This document shows, one piece after another, positions 39,101-53,500 of a stretch of DNA of 64,000 bases. The notes below the pieces were generated by a model. That model did not search any database. It was not told the origin of the DNA and saw only the letters and a list, made by a program, of their open reading frames with translations. The stretch's first letter is position 1. Each line of letters starts with the position of its first letter. The stretch is taken from contig OZ059895.1 of the NCBI GenBank assembly GCA_964057225.1, forward strand, positions 2,108,001-2,172,000. Direction: 5' to 3'. This DNA is from Auanema rhodensis. Lineage: Eukaryota > Nematoda > Chromadorea > Rhabditida > Rhabditidae. The position numbers were made by a program, and so were the translations under genes.

Positions 39101-41809
39101 GAAATTTTTCGAAAAAATTTTTGTCAAAATGTTTTTGGAAGCAATGTTGAGTGTACATGGAAACTCAACATACACTAATGCATCATTTTTCAAACGATCA
39201 TAACTAATTTTTGTATTAAGCTTTTCTCAATGTAGTATAGTGCATTCGATGCGGATTTTTAAGCTGCGTCGATCTGTGTTATCAGATTTGCGCTAGCTTA
39301 AAAATGCACCGAGATATCAACTGATATAAGTTTACACTTATATCCTCGATTTTCACCCTGAAGAATTAATTTTTTCGTTGAATAACATCGTCCATCGTCT
39401 TTGCCTTGAAAAATGGAATCTAAAAACATCTACTTTTTGCTAAATTATTTTGAAATTTTTCGAAAAAATTTTTGTCAAAATGTTTTTGGAAGCAATGTTG
39501 AGTGTACGTGGAAACTCAACATACACTAATGCATCATTTTTCAAACGATCATAACTAATTTTTGTATTAAGCTTTTCTCAATGTAGTATAGTGCATTCGA
39601 TGCGGATTTTTAAGCTGCGTCGATCTGTGTTATCAGATTTGCGCTAGCTTAAAAATGCACCGAGATATCAACTGATATAAGTTTACACTTATATCCTCGA
39701 TTTTCACCCTGAAGAATTAATTTTTTCGTTGAATAACATTGTCCATCGTCTTTGCCTTGAAAAATGGAATCTAAAAACATCTACTTTTTGCTAAATTATT
39801 TCGAAATTTTTCGAAAAAATTTTTGTCAAAATGTTTTTGGAAGCAATGTTGAGTGTACATGGAAACTCAACATACACTAATGCATCATTTTTCAAACGAT
39901 CATAACTAATTTTTGTATTAAGCGTTTCTCAATGTAGTATAGTGCATTCGATGCGGATTTTTAAGCTGCGTCGATCTGTGTTATCAGATTTGCGCTAGCT
40001 TAAAAATGCACCGAGATATCAACTGATATAAGTTCACACTTATATCCTCGATTTTCACCCTGAAGAATTAATTTTTTCGTTGAATAACATCGTCCATCGT
40101 CTTTGCCTTGAAAAATGAAATCTAAAAACATCTACTTTTTGCTAAATTATTTTGAAATTTTTCGAAAAAATTTTTGTCAAAATGTTTTTGGAAGCAATGT
40201 TGAGTGTACATGGAAACTCAACATACACTAATGCATCATTTTTCAAACGATCATAACTAATTTTTGTATTAAGCTTTTCTCAATGTAGTATAGTGCATTC
40301 GATGCGGATTTTTAAGCTGCGTCGATCTGTGTTATCAGATTTGCGCTAGCTTAAAAATGCACCGAGATATCAACTGATATAAGTTTACACTTATATCCTC
40401 GATTTTCACCCTGAAGAATTAATTTTTTCGTTGAATAACATTGTCCATCGTCTTTGCCTTGAAAAATGGAATCTAAAAACATCTACTTTGTGCTAAATTA
40501 TTACGAAATTTTTCGAAAAAATTTTTGTCAAAATGTTTTTGGAAGCAATGTTGAGTGTACATGGAAACTCAACATACACTAATGCATCATTTTCCAAACG
40601 ATCATAACTAATTTTTGTATTAAGCGTTTCTCAATGTAGTATAGTGCATTCGATGCGGATTTTTAAGCTGCGTCGATCTGTGTTATCAGATTTGCGCTAG
40701 CTTAAAAATGCACCGAGATATCAACTGATATAAGTTCACACTTATATCCTCGATTTTCACCCTGAAGAATTAATTTTTTCGTTGAATAACATCGTCCATC
40801 GTCTTTGCCTTAAAAAATGGAATCTAAAAACATCTACTTTTTGCTAAATTATTTTGAAATTTTTCGAAAAAATTTTTGTCAAAATGTTTTTGGAAGCAAT
40901 GTTGAGTGTACATGGAAACTCAACATACACTAATGCATCATTTTTCAAACGATCATAACTAATTTTTGTATTAAGCTTTTCTCAATGTAGTATAGTGCAT
41001 TCGATGCGGATTTTTAAGCTGCGTCGATCTGTGTTATCAGATTTGCGCTAGCTTAAAAATGCACCGAGATATCAACTGATATAAGTTTACACTTATATCC
41101 TCGATTTTCACCCTGAAGAATTAATTTTTTCGTTGAATAACATTGTCCATCGTCTTTGCCTTGAAAAATGGAATCTAAAAACATCTACTTTTTGCTAAAT
41201 TATTTCGAAATTTTTCGAAAAAATTTTTGTCAAAATGTTTTTGGAAGCAATGTTGAGTGTACATGGAAACTCAACATACACTAATGCATCATTTTTCAAA
41301 CGATCATAACTAATTTTTGTATTAAGCGTTTCTCAATGTAGTATAGTGCATTCGATGCGGATTTTTAAGCTGCGTCGATCTGTGTTATCAGATTTGCGCT
41401 AGCTTAAAAATGCACCGAGATATCAACTGATATAAGTTCACACTTATATCCTCGATTTTCACCCTGAAGAATTAATTTTTTCGTTGAATAACATCGTCCA
41501 TCGTTTTTGCCTTGAAAAATGGAATCTAAAAACATCTACTTTTTGCTAAATTATTTTGAAATTTTTCGAAAAAATTTTTGTCAAAATGTTTTTGGAAGCA
41601 ATGTTGAGTGTACATGGAAACTCAACATACACTAATGCATCATTTTTCAAACGATCATAACTAATTTTTGTATTAAGCTTTTCTCAATGTAGTATAGTGC
41701 ATTCGATGCGGATTTTTAAGCTGCGTCGATCTGTGTTATCAGATTTGCGCTAGCTTAAAAATGCACCGAGATATCAACTGATATAAGTTTACACTTATAT
41801 CCTCGATTT
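36184..41809. repeat. Duplicate of the 20.4-24.6 kb block
   Basis: The copies from 36535 to 38640 match 20389-22494 at an offset of 16146 bp. Those from 39704 to 41809 match 22495-24600 at an offset of 17209 bp. Between them are three extra monomers (38641, 38992, 39353), one carrying a unique 10-bp insertion. The rare double variant attacgaaa plus ttttccaaacg at 23197 is reproduced at 40406, which makes common descent secure. The copy at 36886 has a private aagctttcctc. Confidence 0.88.
38992..39352. repeat. 361-bp monomer with unique 10-bp A/T insertion
   Basis: Where other copies of this class read ccttaaaaaatgg, this one reads ccttaaaaaaataaaataaa followed by tgg. Ten extra bases of only A and T lie around 39051-39060, and their exact placement is ambiguous because of the A run. 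No other copy has it, so it is younger than the surrounding duplications and can be used as a single-copy landmark. Confidence 0.93.
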
Positions 41810-44800
41810 TCACCCTGAAGAATTAATTTTTTCGTTGAATAACATCGTCCATCGTCTTTGCCTTGAAAAATGGAATCTAAAAACATCTACTTTTTGCTAA
41901 ATTATTTTGAAATTTTTCGAAAAAATTTTTGTCAAAATGTTTTTGGAAGCAATGTTGAGTGTACATGAAAACTCAACATACACTAATGCATCATTTTTCA
42001 AACGATCATAACTAATTTTTGTATTAAGCTTTTCTCAATGTAGTATAGTGCATTCGATGCGGATTTTTAAGCTGCGTCGATCTGTGTTATCAGATTTGCG
42101 CTAGCTTAAAAATGCACCGAGATATCAACTGATATAAGTTCACACTTATATTCTTGATTTTCACCCTGAAGAATTAATTTTTTCGTTGAATAACATTGTC
42201 CATCGTCTTTGCCTTGAAAAATGGAATCTAAAAACATCTACTTTTTGCTAAATTATTTTGAAATTTTTCGAAAAAATTTTTGTCAAAATGTTTTTGGAAG
42301 CAATGTTGAGTGTACATGGAAACTCAACATACACTAATGCATCATTTTTCAAACGATCATAACTAATTTTTGTATTAAGCTTTTCTCAATGTAGTATAGT
42401 GCATTCGATGCGGATTTTTAAGCTGCGTCGATCTGTGTTATCAGATTTGCGCTAGCTTAAAAATGCACCGAGATATCAACTGATATAAGTTCACACTTAT
42501 ATCCTCGATTTTCACCCTGAAGAATTAATTTTTTCGTTGAATAACATCGTCCATCGTCTTTGCCTTGAAAAATGGAATCTAAAAACATCTACTTTTTGCT
42601 AAATTATTTTGAAATTTTTCGAAAAAATTTTTGTCAAAATGTTTTTGGAAGCAATGTTGAGTGTACATGGAAACTCAACATACACTAATGCATCATTTTT
42701 CAAACGATCATAACTAATTTTTGTATTAAGCTTTTCTCAATGTAGTATAGTGCATTCGATGCGGATTTTTAAGCTGCGTCGATCTGTGTTATCAGATTTG
42801 CGCTAGCTTAAAAATGCACCGAGATATCAACTGATATAAGTTCACACTTATATCCTCGATTTTCACCCTGAAGAATTAATTTTTTCGTTGAATAACATTG
42901 TCCATCGTCTTTGCCTTGAAAAATGGAATCTAAAAACATCTACTTTTTGCTAAATTATTTTGAAATTTTTCGAAAAAATTTTTGTCAAAATGTTTTTGGA
43001 AGCAATGTTGAGTGTACATGGAAACTCAACATACACTAATGCATCATTTTTCAAACGATCATAACTAATTTTTGTATTAAGCTTTTCTCAATGTAGTATA
43101 GTGCATTCGATGCGGATTTTTAAGCTGCGTCGATCTGTGTTATCAGATTTGCGCTAGCTTAAAAATGCACCGAGATATCAACTGATATAAGTTCACACTT
43201 ATATTCTTGATTTTCACCCTGAAGAATTAATTTTTTCGTTGAATAACATTGTCCATCGTCTTTGCCTTGAAAAATGGAATCTAAAAACATCTACTTTTTG
43301 CTAAATTATTTTGAAAGTTTTCGAAAAAATTTTTGTCAAAATGTTTTTGGAAGCAATGTTGAGTGTACATGAAAACTCAACATACACTAATGCATCATTT
43401 TTCAAACGATTATAACTAATTTTTGTATTAAGCTTTTCTCAATGTAGTATAGTGCATTCGATGCGGATTTTTAAGCTGCGTCGATCTGTGTTATCAGATT
43501 TGCGCTAGCTTAAAAATGCACCGAGATATCAACTGATATAAGTTCACACTTATATTCTTGATTTTCACCCTGAAGAATTAATTTTTTCGTTGAATAACAT
43601 TGTCCATCGTCTTTGCCTTGAAAAATGGAATCTAAAAACATCTACTTTTTGCTAAATTATTTTGAAATTTTTCGAAAAAATTTTTGTCAAAATGTTTTTG
43701 GAAGCAATGTTGAGTGTACATGAAAACTCAACATACACTAATGCATCATTTTTCAAACGATTATAACTAATTTTTGTATTAAGCTTTTCTCAATGTAGTA
43801 TAGTGCATTCGATGCGGATTTTTAAGCTGCGTCGATCTGTGTTATCAGATTTGCGCTAGCTTAAAAATGCACCGAGATATCAACTGATATAAGTTCACAC
43901 TTATATTCTTGATTTTCACCCTGAAGAATTAATTTTTTCGTTGAATAACATTGTCCATCGTCTTTGCCTTGAAAAATGGAATCTAAAAACATCTACTTTT
44001 TGCTAAATTATTTTGAAATTTTTCGAAAAAATTTTTGTCAAAATGTTTTTGGAAGCAATGTTGAGTGTACATGGAAACTCAACATACACTAATGCATCAT
44101 TTTTCAAACGATCATAACTAATTTTTGTATTAAGCTTTTCTCAATGTAGTATAGTGCATTCGATGCGGATTTTTAAGCTGCGTCGATCTGTGTTATCAGA
44201 TTTGCGCTAGCTTAAAAATGCACCGAGATATCAACTGATATAAGTTTACACTTATATCCTCGATTTTCACCCTGAAGAATTAATTTTTTCGTTGAATAAC
44301 ATCGTCCATCGTCTTTGCCTTGAAAAATGGAATCTAAAAACATCTACTTTTTGCTAAATTATTTTGAAATTTTTCGAAAAAATTTTTGTCAAAATGTTTT
44401 TGGAAGCAATGTTGAGTGTACGTGGAAACTCAACATACACTAATGCATCATTTTTCAAACGATCATAACTAATTTTTGTATTAAGCTTTTCTCAATGTAG
44501 TATAGTGCATTCGATGCGGATTTTTAAGCTGCGTCGATCTGTGTTATCAGATTTGCGCTAGCTTAAAAATGCACCGAGATATCAACTGATATAAGTTTAC
44601 ACTTATATCCTCGATTTTCACCCTGAAGAATTAATTTTTTCGTTGAATAACATCGTCCATCGTCTTTGCCTTGAAAAATGGAATCTAAAAACATCTACTT
44701 TTTGCTAAATTATTTTGAAATTTTTCGAAAAAATTTTTGTCAAAATGTTTTTGGAAGCAATGTTGAGTGTACATGAAAACTCAACATACACTAATGCATC

Positions 44801-47800
44801 ATTTTTCAAACGATTATAACTAATTTTTGTATTAAGCTTTTCTCAATGTAGTATAGTGCATTCGATGCCGATTTTTAAGCTGCGTCGATCTGTGTTATCA
44901 GATTTGCGCTAGCTTAAAAATGCACCGAGATATCAACTGATATAAGTTCACACTTATATTCTTGATTTTCACCCTGAAGAATTAATTTTTTCGTTGAATA
45001 ACATTGTCCATCGTCTTTGCCTTGAAAAATGGAATCTAAAAACATCTACTTTTTGCTAAATTATTTTAAAATTTTTCGAAAAAATTTTTGTCAAAATGTT
45101 TTTGGAAGCAATGTTGAGTGTACATGAAAACTCAACATACACTAATGCATCATTTTTCAAACGATTATAACTAATTTTTGTATTAAGCTTTTCTCAATGT
45201 AGTATAGTGCATTCGATGCGGATTTTTAAGCTGCGTCGATCTGTGTTATCAGATTTGCGCTAGCTTAAAAATGCACCGAGATATCAACTGATATAAGTTC
45301 ACACTTATATTCTTGATTTTCACCCTGAAGAATTAATTTTTTCGTTGAATAACATTGTCCATCGTCTTTGCCTTGAAAAATGGAATCTAAAAACATCTAC
45401 TTTTTGCTAAATTATTTTGAAATTTTTCGAAAAAATTTTTGTCAAAATGTTTTTGGAAGCAATGTTGAGTGTACATGAAAACTCAACATACACTAATGCA
45501 TCATTTTTCAAACGATTATAACTAATTTTTGTATTAAGCTTTTCTCAATGTAGTATAGTGCATTCGATGCGGATTTTTAAGCTGCGTCGATCTGTGTTAT
45601 CAGATTTGCGCTAGCTTAAAAATGCACCGAGATATCAACTGATATAAGTTCACACTTATATTCTTGATTTTCACCCTGAAGAATTAATTTTTTCGTTGAA
45701 TAACATTGTCCATCGTCTTTGCCTTGAAAAATGGAATCTAAAAACATCTACTTTTTGCTAAATTATTTTGAAATTTTTCGAAAAAATTTTTGTCAAAATG
45801 TTTTTGGAAGCAATGTTGAGTGTACATGAAAACTCAACATACACTAATGCATCATTTTTCAAACGATTATAACTAATTTTTGTATTAAGCTTTTCTCAAT
45901 GTAGTATAGTGCATTCGATGCGGATTTTTAAGCTGCGTCGATCTGTGTTATCAGATTTGCGCTAGCTTAAAAATGCACCGAGATATCAACTGATATAAGT
46001 TCACACTTATATTCTTGATTTTCACCCTGAAGAATTAATTTTTTCGTTGAATAACATTGTCCATCGTCTTTGCCTTGAAAAATGGAATCTAAAAACATCT
46101 ACTTTTTGCTAAATTATTTTGAAATTTTTCGAAAAAATTTTTGTCAAAATGTTTTTGGAAGCAATGTTGAGTGTACATGGAAACTCAACATACACTAATG
46201 CATCATTTTTCAAACGATCATAACTAATTTTTGTATTAAGCTTTTCTCAATGTAGTATAGTGCATTCGATGCGGATTTTTAAGCTGCGTCGATCTGTGTT
46301 ATCAGATTTGCGCTAGCTTAAAAATGCACCGAGATATCAACTGATATAAGTTCACACTTATATCCTCGATTTTCACCCTGAAGAATTAATTTTTTCGTTG
46401 AATAACATCGTCCATCGTCTTTGCCTTGAAAAATGGAATCTAAAAACATCTACTTTTTGCTAAATTATTTTGAAATTTTTCGAAAAAATTTTTGTCAAAA
46501 TGTTTTTGGAAGCAATGTTGAGTGTACATGGAAACTCAACATACACTAATGCATCATTTTTCAAACGATCATAACTAATTTTTGTATTAAGCTTTTCTCA
46601 ATGTAGTATAGTGCATTCGATGCGGATTTTTAAGCTGCGTCGATCTGTGTTATCAGATTTGCGCTAGCTTAAAAATGCACCGAGATATCAACTGATATAA
46701 GTTCACACTTATATCCTCGATTTTCACCCTGAAGAATTAATTTTTTCGTTGAATAACATTGTCCATCGTCTTTGCCTTGAAAAATGGAATCTAAAAACAT
46801 CTACTTTTTGCTAAATTATTTTGAAATTTTTCGAAAAAATTTTTGTCAAAATGTTTTTGGAAGCAATGTTGAGTGTACATGGAAACTCAACATACACTAA
46901 TGCATCATTTTTCAAACGATCATAACTAATTTTTGTATTAAGCTTTTCTCAATGTAGTATAGTGCATTCGATGCGGATTTTTAAGCTGCGTCGATCTGTG
47001 TTATCAGATTTGCGCTAGCTTAAAAATGCACCGAGATATCAACTGATATAAGTTCACACTTATATTCTTGATTTTCACCCTGAAGAATTAATTTTTTCGT
47101 TGAATAACATTGTCCATCGTCTTTGCCTTGAAAAATGGAATCTAAAAACATCTACTTTTTGCTAAATTATTTTGAAAGTTTTCGAAAAAATTTTTGTCAA
47201 AATGTTTTTGGAAGCAATGTTGAGTGTACATGAAAACTCAACATACACTAATGCATCATTTTTCAAACGATTATAACTAATTTTTGTATTAAGCTTTTCT
47301 CAATGTAGTATAGTGCATTCGATGCGGATTTTTAAGCTGCGTCGATCTGTGTTATCAGATTTGCGCTAGCTTAAAAATGCACCGAGATATCAACTGATAT
47401 AAGTTCACACTTATATTCTTGATTTTCACCCTGAAGAATTAATTTTTTCGTTGAATAACATTGTCCATCGTCTTTGCCTTGAAAAATGGAATCTAAAAAC
47501 ATCTACTTTTTGCTAAATTATTTTGAAATTTTTCGAAAAAATTTTTGTCAAAATGTTTTTGGAAGCAATGTTGAGTGTACATGAAAACTCAACATACACT
47601 AATGCATCATTTTTCAAACGATTATAACTAATTTTTGTATTAAGCTTTTCTCAATGTAGTATAGTGCATTCGATGCGGATTTTTAAGCTGCGTCGATCTG
47701 TGTTATCAGATTTGCGCTAGCTTAAAAATGCACCGAGATATCAACTGATATAAGTTCACACTTATATTCTTGATTTTCACCCTGAAGAATTAATTTTTTC

Positions 47801-48478
47801 GTTGAATAACATTGTCCATCGTCTTTGCCTTGAAAAATGGAATCTAAAAACATCTACTTTTTGCTAAATTATTTTGAAATTTTTCGAAAAAATTTTTGTC
47901 AAAATGTTTTTGGAAGCAATGTTGAGTGTACATGGAAACTCAACATACACTAATGCATCATTTTTCAAACGATCATAACTAATTTTTGTATTAAGCTTTT
48001 CTCAATGTAGTATAGTGCATTCGATGCGGATTTTTAAGCTGCGTCGATCTGTGTTATCAGATTTGCGCTAGCTTAAAAATGCACCGAGATATCAACTGAT
48101 ATAAGTTCACACTTATATCCTCGATTTTCACCCTGAAGAATTAATTTTTTCGTTGAATAACATCGTCCATCGTCTTTGCCTTGAAAAATGGAATCTAAAA
48201 ACATCTACTTTTTGCTAAATTATTTTGAAATTTTTCGAAAAAATTTTTGTCAAAATGTTTTTGGAAGCAATGTTGAGTGTACATGGAAACTCAACATACA
48301 CTAATGCATCATTTTTCAAACGATCATAACTAATTTTTGTATTAAGCTTTTCTCAATGTAGTATAGTGCATTCGATGCGGATTTTTAAGCTGCGTCGATC
48401 TGTGTTATCAGATTTGCGCTAGCTTAAAAATGCACCGAGATATCAACTGATATAAGTTTACACTTATATCCTCGATTT
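41810..48478. repeat. Duplicate of the 25-34 kb block with whole-monomer deletions
   Basis: 42161-44266 matches 26005-28110 at an offset of 16156 bp. 44618-48478 matches 30217-34077 at an offset of 14401 bp. The step between offsets is 1755 bp, or five monomers. The joints fall in hybrid monomers: 41810 has the head of the copy at 24952 and the tail of that at 25654, and 43916 has the head of 27760 and the tail of 28111. This is the expected signature of unequal exchange between neighbouring copies. Confidence 0.85.
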
Positions 48479-50584
48479 TCACCCTGAAGAATTAATTTTT
48501 TCGTTGAATAACATCGTCCATCGTCTTTGCCTTGAAAAATGGAATCTAAAAACATCTACTTTTTGCTAAATTATTTTAAAATTTTTCGAAAAAATTTTTG
48601 TCAAAATGTTTTTGGAAGCAATGTTGAGTGTACATGAAAACTCAACATACACTAATGCATCATTTTTCAAACGATTATAACTAATTTTTGTATTAAGCTT
48701 TTCTCAATGTAGTATAGTGCATTCGATGCGGATTTTTAAGCTGCGTCGATCTGTGTTATCAGATTTGCGCTAGCTTAAAAATGCACCGAGATATCAACTG
48801 ATATAAGTTCACACTTATATTCTTGATTTTCACCCTGAAGAATTAATTTTTTCGTTGAATAACATTGTCCATCGTCTTTGCCTTGAAAAATGGAATCTAA
48901 AAACATCTACTTTTTGCTAAATTATTTTGAAATTTTTCGAAAAAATTTTTGTCAAAATGTTTTTGGAAGCAATGTTGAGTGTACATGAAAACTCAACATA
49001 CACTAATGCATCATTTTTCAAACGATTATAACTAATTTTTGTATTAAGCTTTTCTCAATGTAGTATAGTGCATTCGATGCGGATTTTTAAGCTGCGTCGA
49101 TCTGTGTTATCAGATTTGCGCTAGCTTAAAAATGCACCGAGATATCAACTGATATAAGTTCACACTTATATTCTTGATTTTCACCCTGAAGAATTAATTT
49201 TTTCGTTGAATAACATTGTCCATCGTCTTTGCCTTGAAAAATGGAATCTAAAAACATCTACTTTTTGCTAAATTATTTTGAAATTTTTCGAAAAAATTTT
49301 TGTCAAAATGTTTTTGGAAGCAATGTTGAGTGTACATGAAAACTCAACATACACTAATGCATCATTTTTCAAACGATTATAACTAATTTTTGTATTAAGC
49401 TTTTCTCAATGTAGTATAGTGCATTCGATGCGGATTTTTAAGCTGCGTCGATCTGTGTTATCAGATTTGCGCTAGCTTAAAAATGCACCGAGATATCAAC
49501 TGATATAAGTTTACACTTATATCCTCGATTTTCACCCTGAAGAATTAATTTTTTCGTTGAATAACATCGTCCATCGTCTTTGCCTTGAAAAATGGAATCT
49601 AAAAACATCTACTTTTTGCTAAATTATTTTAAAATTTTTCGAAAAAATTTTTGTCAAAATGTTTTTGGAAGCAATGTTGAGTGTACATGAAAACTCAACA
49701 TACACTAATGCATCATTTTTCAAACGATTATAACTAATTTTTGTATTAAGCTTTTCTCAATGTAGTATAGTGCATTCGATGCGGATTTTTAAGCTGCGTC
49801 GATCTGTGTTATCAGATTTGCGCTAGCTTAAAAATGCACCGAGATATCAACTGATATAAGTTCACACTTATATTCTTGATTTTCACCCTGAAGAATTAAT
49901 TTTTTCGTTGAATAACATTGTCCATCGTCTTTGCCTTGAAAAATGGAATCTAAAAACATCTACTTTTTGCTAAATTATTTTGAAATTTTTCGAAAAAATT
50001 TTTGTCAAAATGTTTTTGGAAGCAATGTTGAGTGTACATGAAAACTCAACATACACTAATGCATCATTTTTCAAACGATTATAACTAATTTTTGTATTAA
50101 GCTTTTCTCAATGTAGTATAGTGCATTCGATGCGGATTTTTAAGCTGCGTCGATCTGTGTTATCAGATTTGCGCTAGCTTAAAAATGCACCGAGATATCA
50201 ACTGATATAAGTTCACACTTATATTCTTGATTTTCACCCTGAAGAATTAATTTTTTCGTTGAATAACATTGTCCATCGTCTTTGCCTTGAAAAATGGAAT
50301 CTAAAAACATCTACTTTTTGCTAAATTATTTTGAAATTTTTCGAAAAAATTTTTGTCAAAATGTTTTTGGAAGCAATGTTGAGTGTACATGAAAACTCAA
50401 CATACACTAATGCATCATTTTTCAAACGATTATAACTAATTTTTGTATTAAGCTTTTCTCAATGTAGTATAGTGCATTCGATGCGGATTTTTAAGCTGCG
50501 TCGATCTGTGTTATCAGATTTGCGCTAGCTTAAAAATGCACCGAGATATCAACTGATATAAGTTCACACTTATATTCTTGATTT
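48479..50584. repeat. Two 1053-bp 3-mers headed by the attttaaaattt monomer
   Basis: The copies at 48479 and 49532 both carry catcgtcc with attttaaaattt and catgaaaact. Each is followed by two catgaaaact, gattataa copies. The units differ at the end of the third copy (ttac loop with tatcctcg against tcac loop with tattcttg). In older-looking contexts attttaaaattt sits on a cattgtcc copy (30568, 35482, 44969, 53744), so the head monomer here appears to be a recombinant. Confidence 0.75.
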
Positions 50585-53500
50585 TCACCCTGAAGAATTA
50601 ATTTTTTCGTTGAATAACATTGTCCATCGTCTTTGCCTTGAAAAATGGAATCTAAAAACATCTACTTTTTGCTAAATTATTTTGAAATTTTTCGAAAAAA
50701 TTTTTGTCAAAATGTTTTTGGAAGCAATGTTGAGTGTACATGGAAACTCAACATACACTAATGCATCATTTTTCAAACGATCATAACTAATTTTTGTATT
50801 AAGCTTTTCTCAATGTAGTATAGTGCATTCGATGCGGATTTTTAAGCTGCGTCGATCTGTGTTATCAGATTTGCGCTAGCTTAAAAATGCACCGAGATAT
50901 CAACTGATATAAGTTCACACTTATATCCTCGATTTTCACCCTGAAGAATTAATTTTTTCGTTGAATAACATCGTCCATCGTCTTTGCCTTGAAAAATGGA
51001 ATCTAAAAACATCTACTTTTTGCTAAATTATTTTGAAATTTTTCGAAAAAATTTTTGTCAAAATGTTTTTGGAAGCAATGTTGAGTGTACATGGAAACTC
51101 AACATACACTAATGCATCATTTTTCAAACGATCATAACTAATTTTTGTATTAAGCTTTTCTCAATGTAGTATAGTGCATTCGATGCGGATTTTTAAGCTG
51201 CGTCGATCTGTGTTATCAGATTTGCGCTAGCTTAAAAATGCACCGAGATATCAACTGATATAAGTTCACACTTATATCCTCGATTTTCACCCTGAAGAAT
51301 TAATTTTTTCGTTGAATAACATTGTCCATCGTCTTTGCCTTGAAAAATGGAATCTAAAAACATCTACTTTTTGCTAAATTATTTTGAAATTTTTCGAAAA
51401 AATTTTTGTCAAAATGTTTTTGGAAGCAATGTTGAGTGTACATGGAAACTCAACATACACTAATGCATCATTTTTCAAACGATCATAACTAATTTTTGTA
51501 TTAAGCTTTTCTCAATGTAGTATAGTGCATTCGATGCGGATTTTTAAGCTGCGTCGATCTGTGTTATCAGATTTGCGCTAGCTTAAAAATGCACCGAGAT
51601 ATCAACTGATATAAGTTCACACTTATATTCTTGATTTTCACCCTGAAGAATTAATTTTTTCGTTGAATAACATTGTCCATCGTCTTTGCCTTGAAAAATG
51701 GAATCTAAAAACATCTACTTTTTGCTAAATTATTTTGAAAGTTTTCGAAAAAATTTTTGTCAAAATGTTTTTGGAAGCAATGTTGAGTGTACATGAAAAC
51801 TCAACATACACTAATGCATCATTTTTCAAACGATTATAACTAATTTTTGTATTAAGCTTTTCTCAATGTAGTATAGTGCATTCGATGCGGATTTTTAAGC
51901 TGCGTCGATCTGTGTTATCAGATTTGCGCTAGCTTAAAAATGCACCGAGATATCAACTGATATAAGTTCACACTTATATTCTTGATTTTCACCCTGAAGA
52001 ATTAATTTTTTCGTTGAATAACATTGTCCATCGTCTTTGCCTTGAAAAATGGAATCTAAAAACATCTACTTTTTGCTAAATTATTTTGAAATTTTTCGAA
52101 AAAATTTTTGTCAAAATGTTTTTGGAAGCAATGTTGAGTGTACATGAAAACTCAACATACACTAATGCATCATTTTTCAAACGATTATAACTAATTTTTG
52201 TATTAAGCTTTTCTCAATGTAGTATAGTGCATTCGATGCGGATTTTTAAGCTGCGTCGATCTGTGTTATCAGATTTGCGCTAGCTTAAAAATGCACCGAG
52301 ATATCAACTGATATAAGTTCACACTTATATTCTTGATTTTCACCCTGAAGAATTAATTTTTTCGTTGAATAACATTGTCCATCGTCTTTGCCTTGAAAAA
52401 TGGAATCTAAAAACATCTACTTTTTGCTAAATTATTTTGAAATTTTTCGAAAAAATTTTTGTCAAAATGTTTTTGGAAGCAATGTTGAGTGTACATGGAA
52501 ACTCAACATACACTAATGCATCATTTTTCAAACGATCATAACTAATTTTTGTATTAAGCTTTTCTCAATGTAGTATAGTGCATTCGATGCGGATTTTTAA
52601 GCTGCGTCGATCTGTGTTATCAGATTTGCGCTAGCTTAAAAATGCACCGAGATATCAACTGATATAAGTTCACACTTATATCCTCGATTTTCACCCTGAA
52701 GAATTAATTTTTTCGTTGAATAACATCGTCCATCGTCTTTGCCTTGAAAAATGGAATCTAAAAACATCTACTTTTTGCTAAATTATTTTGAAATTTTTCG
52801 AAAAAATTTTTGTCAAAATGTTTTTGGAAGCAATGTTGAGTGTACATGGAAACTCAACATACACTAATGCATCATTTTTCAAACGATCATAACTAATTTT
52901 TGTATTAAGCTTTTCTCAATGTAGTATAGTGCATTCGATGCGGATTTTTAAGCTGCGTCGATCTGTGTTATCAGATTTGCGCTAGCTTAAAAATGCACCG
53001 AGATATCAACTGATATAAGTTTACACTTATATCCTCGATTTTCACCCTGAAGAATTAATTTTTTCGTTGAATAACATCGTCCATCGTCTTTGCCTTGAAA
53101 AATGGAATCTAAAAACATCTACTTTTTGCTAAATTATTTTGAAATTTTTCGAAAAAATTTTTGTCAAAATGTTTTTGGAAGCAATGTTGAGTGTACGTGG
53201 AAACTCAACATACACTAATGCATCATTTTTCAAACGATCATAACTAATTTTTGTATTAAGCTTTTCTCAATGTAGTATAGTGCATTCGTTGCGGATTTTT
53301 AAGCTGCGTCGATCTGTGTTATCAGATTTGCGCTAGCTTAAAAATGCACCGAGATATCAACTGATATAAGTTTACACTTATATCCTCGATTTTCACCCTG
53401 AAGAATTAATTTTTTCGTTGAATAACATCGTCCATCGTCTTTGCCTTGAAAAATGGAATCTAAAAACATCTACTTTTTGCTAAATTATTTTGAAATTTTT

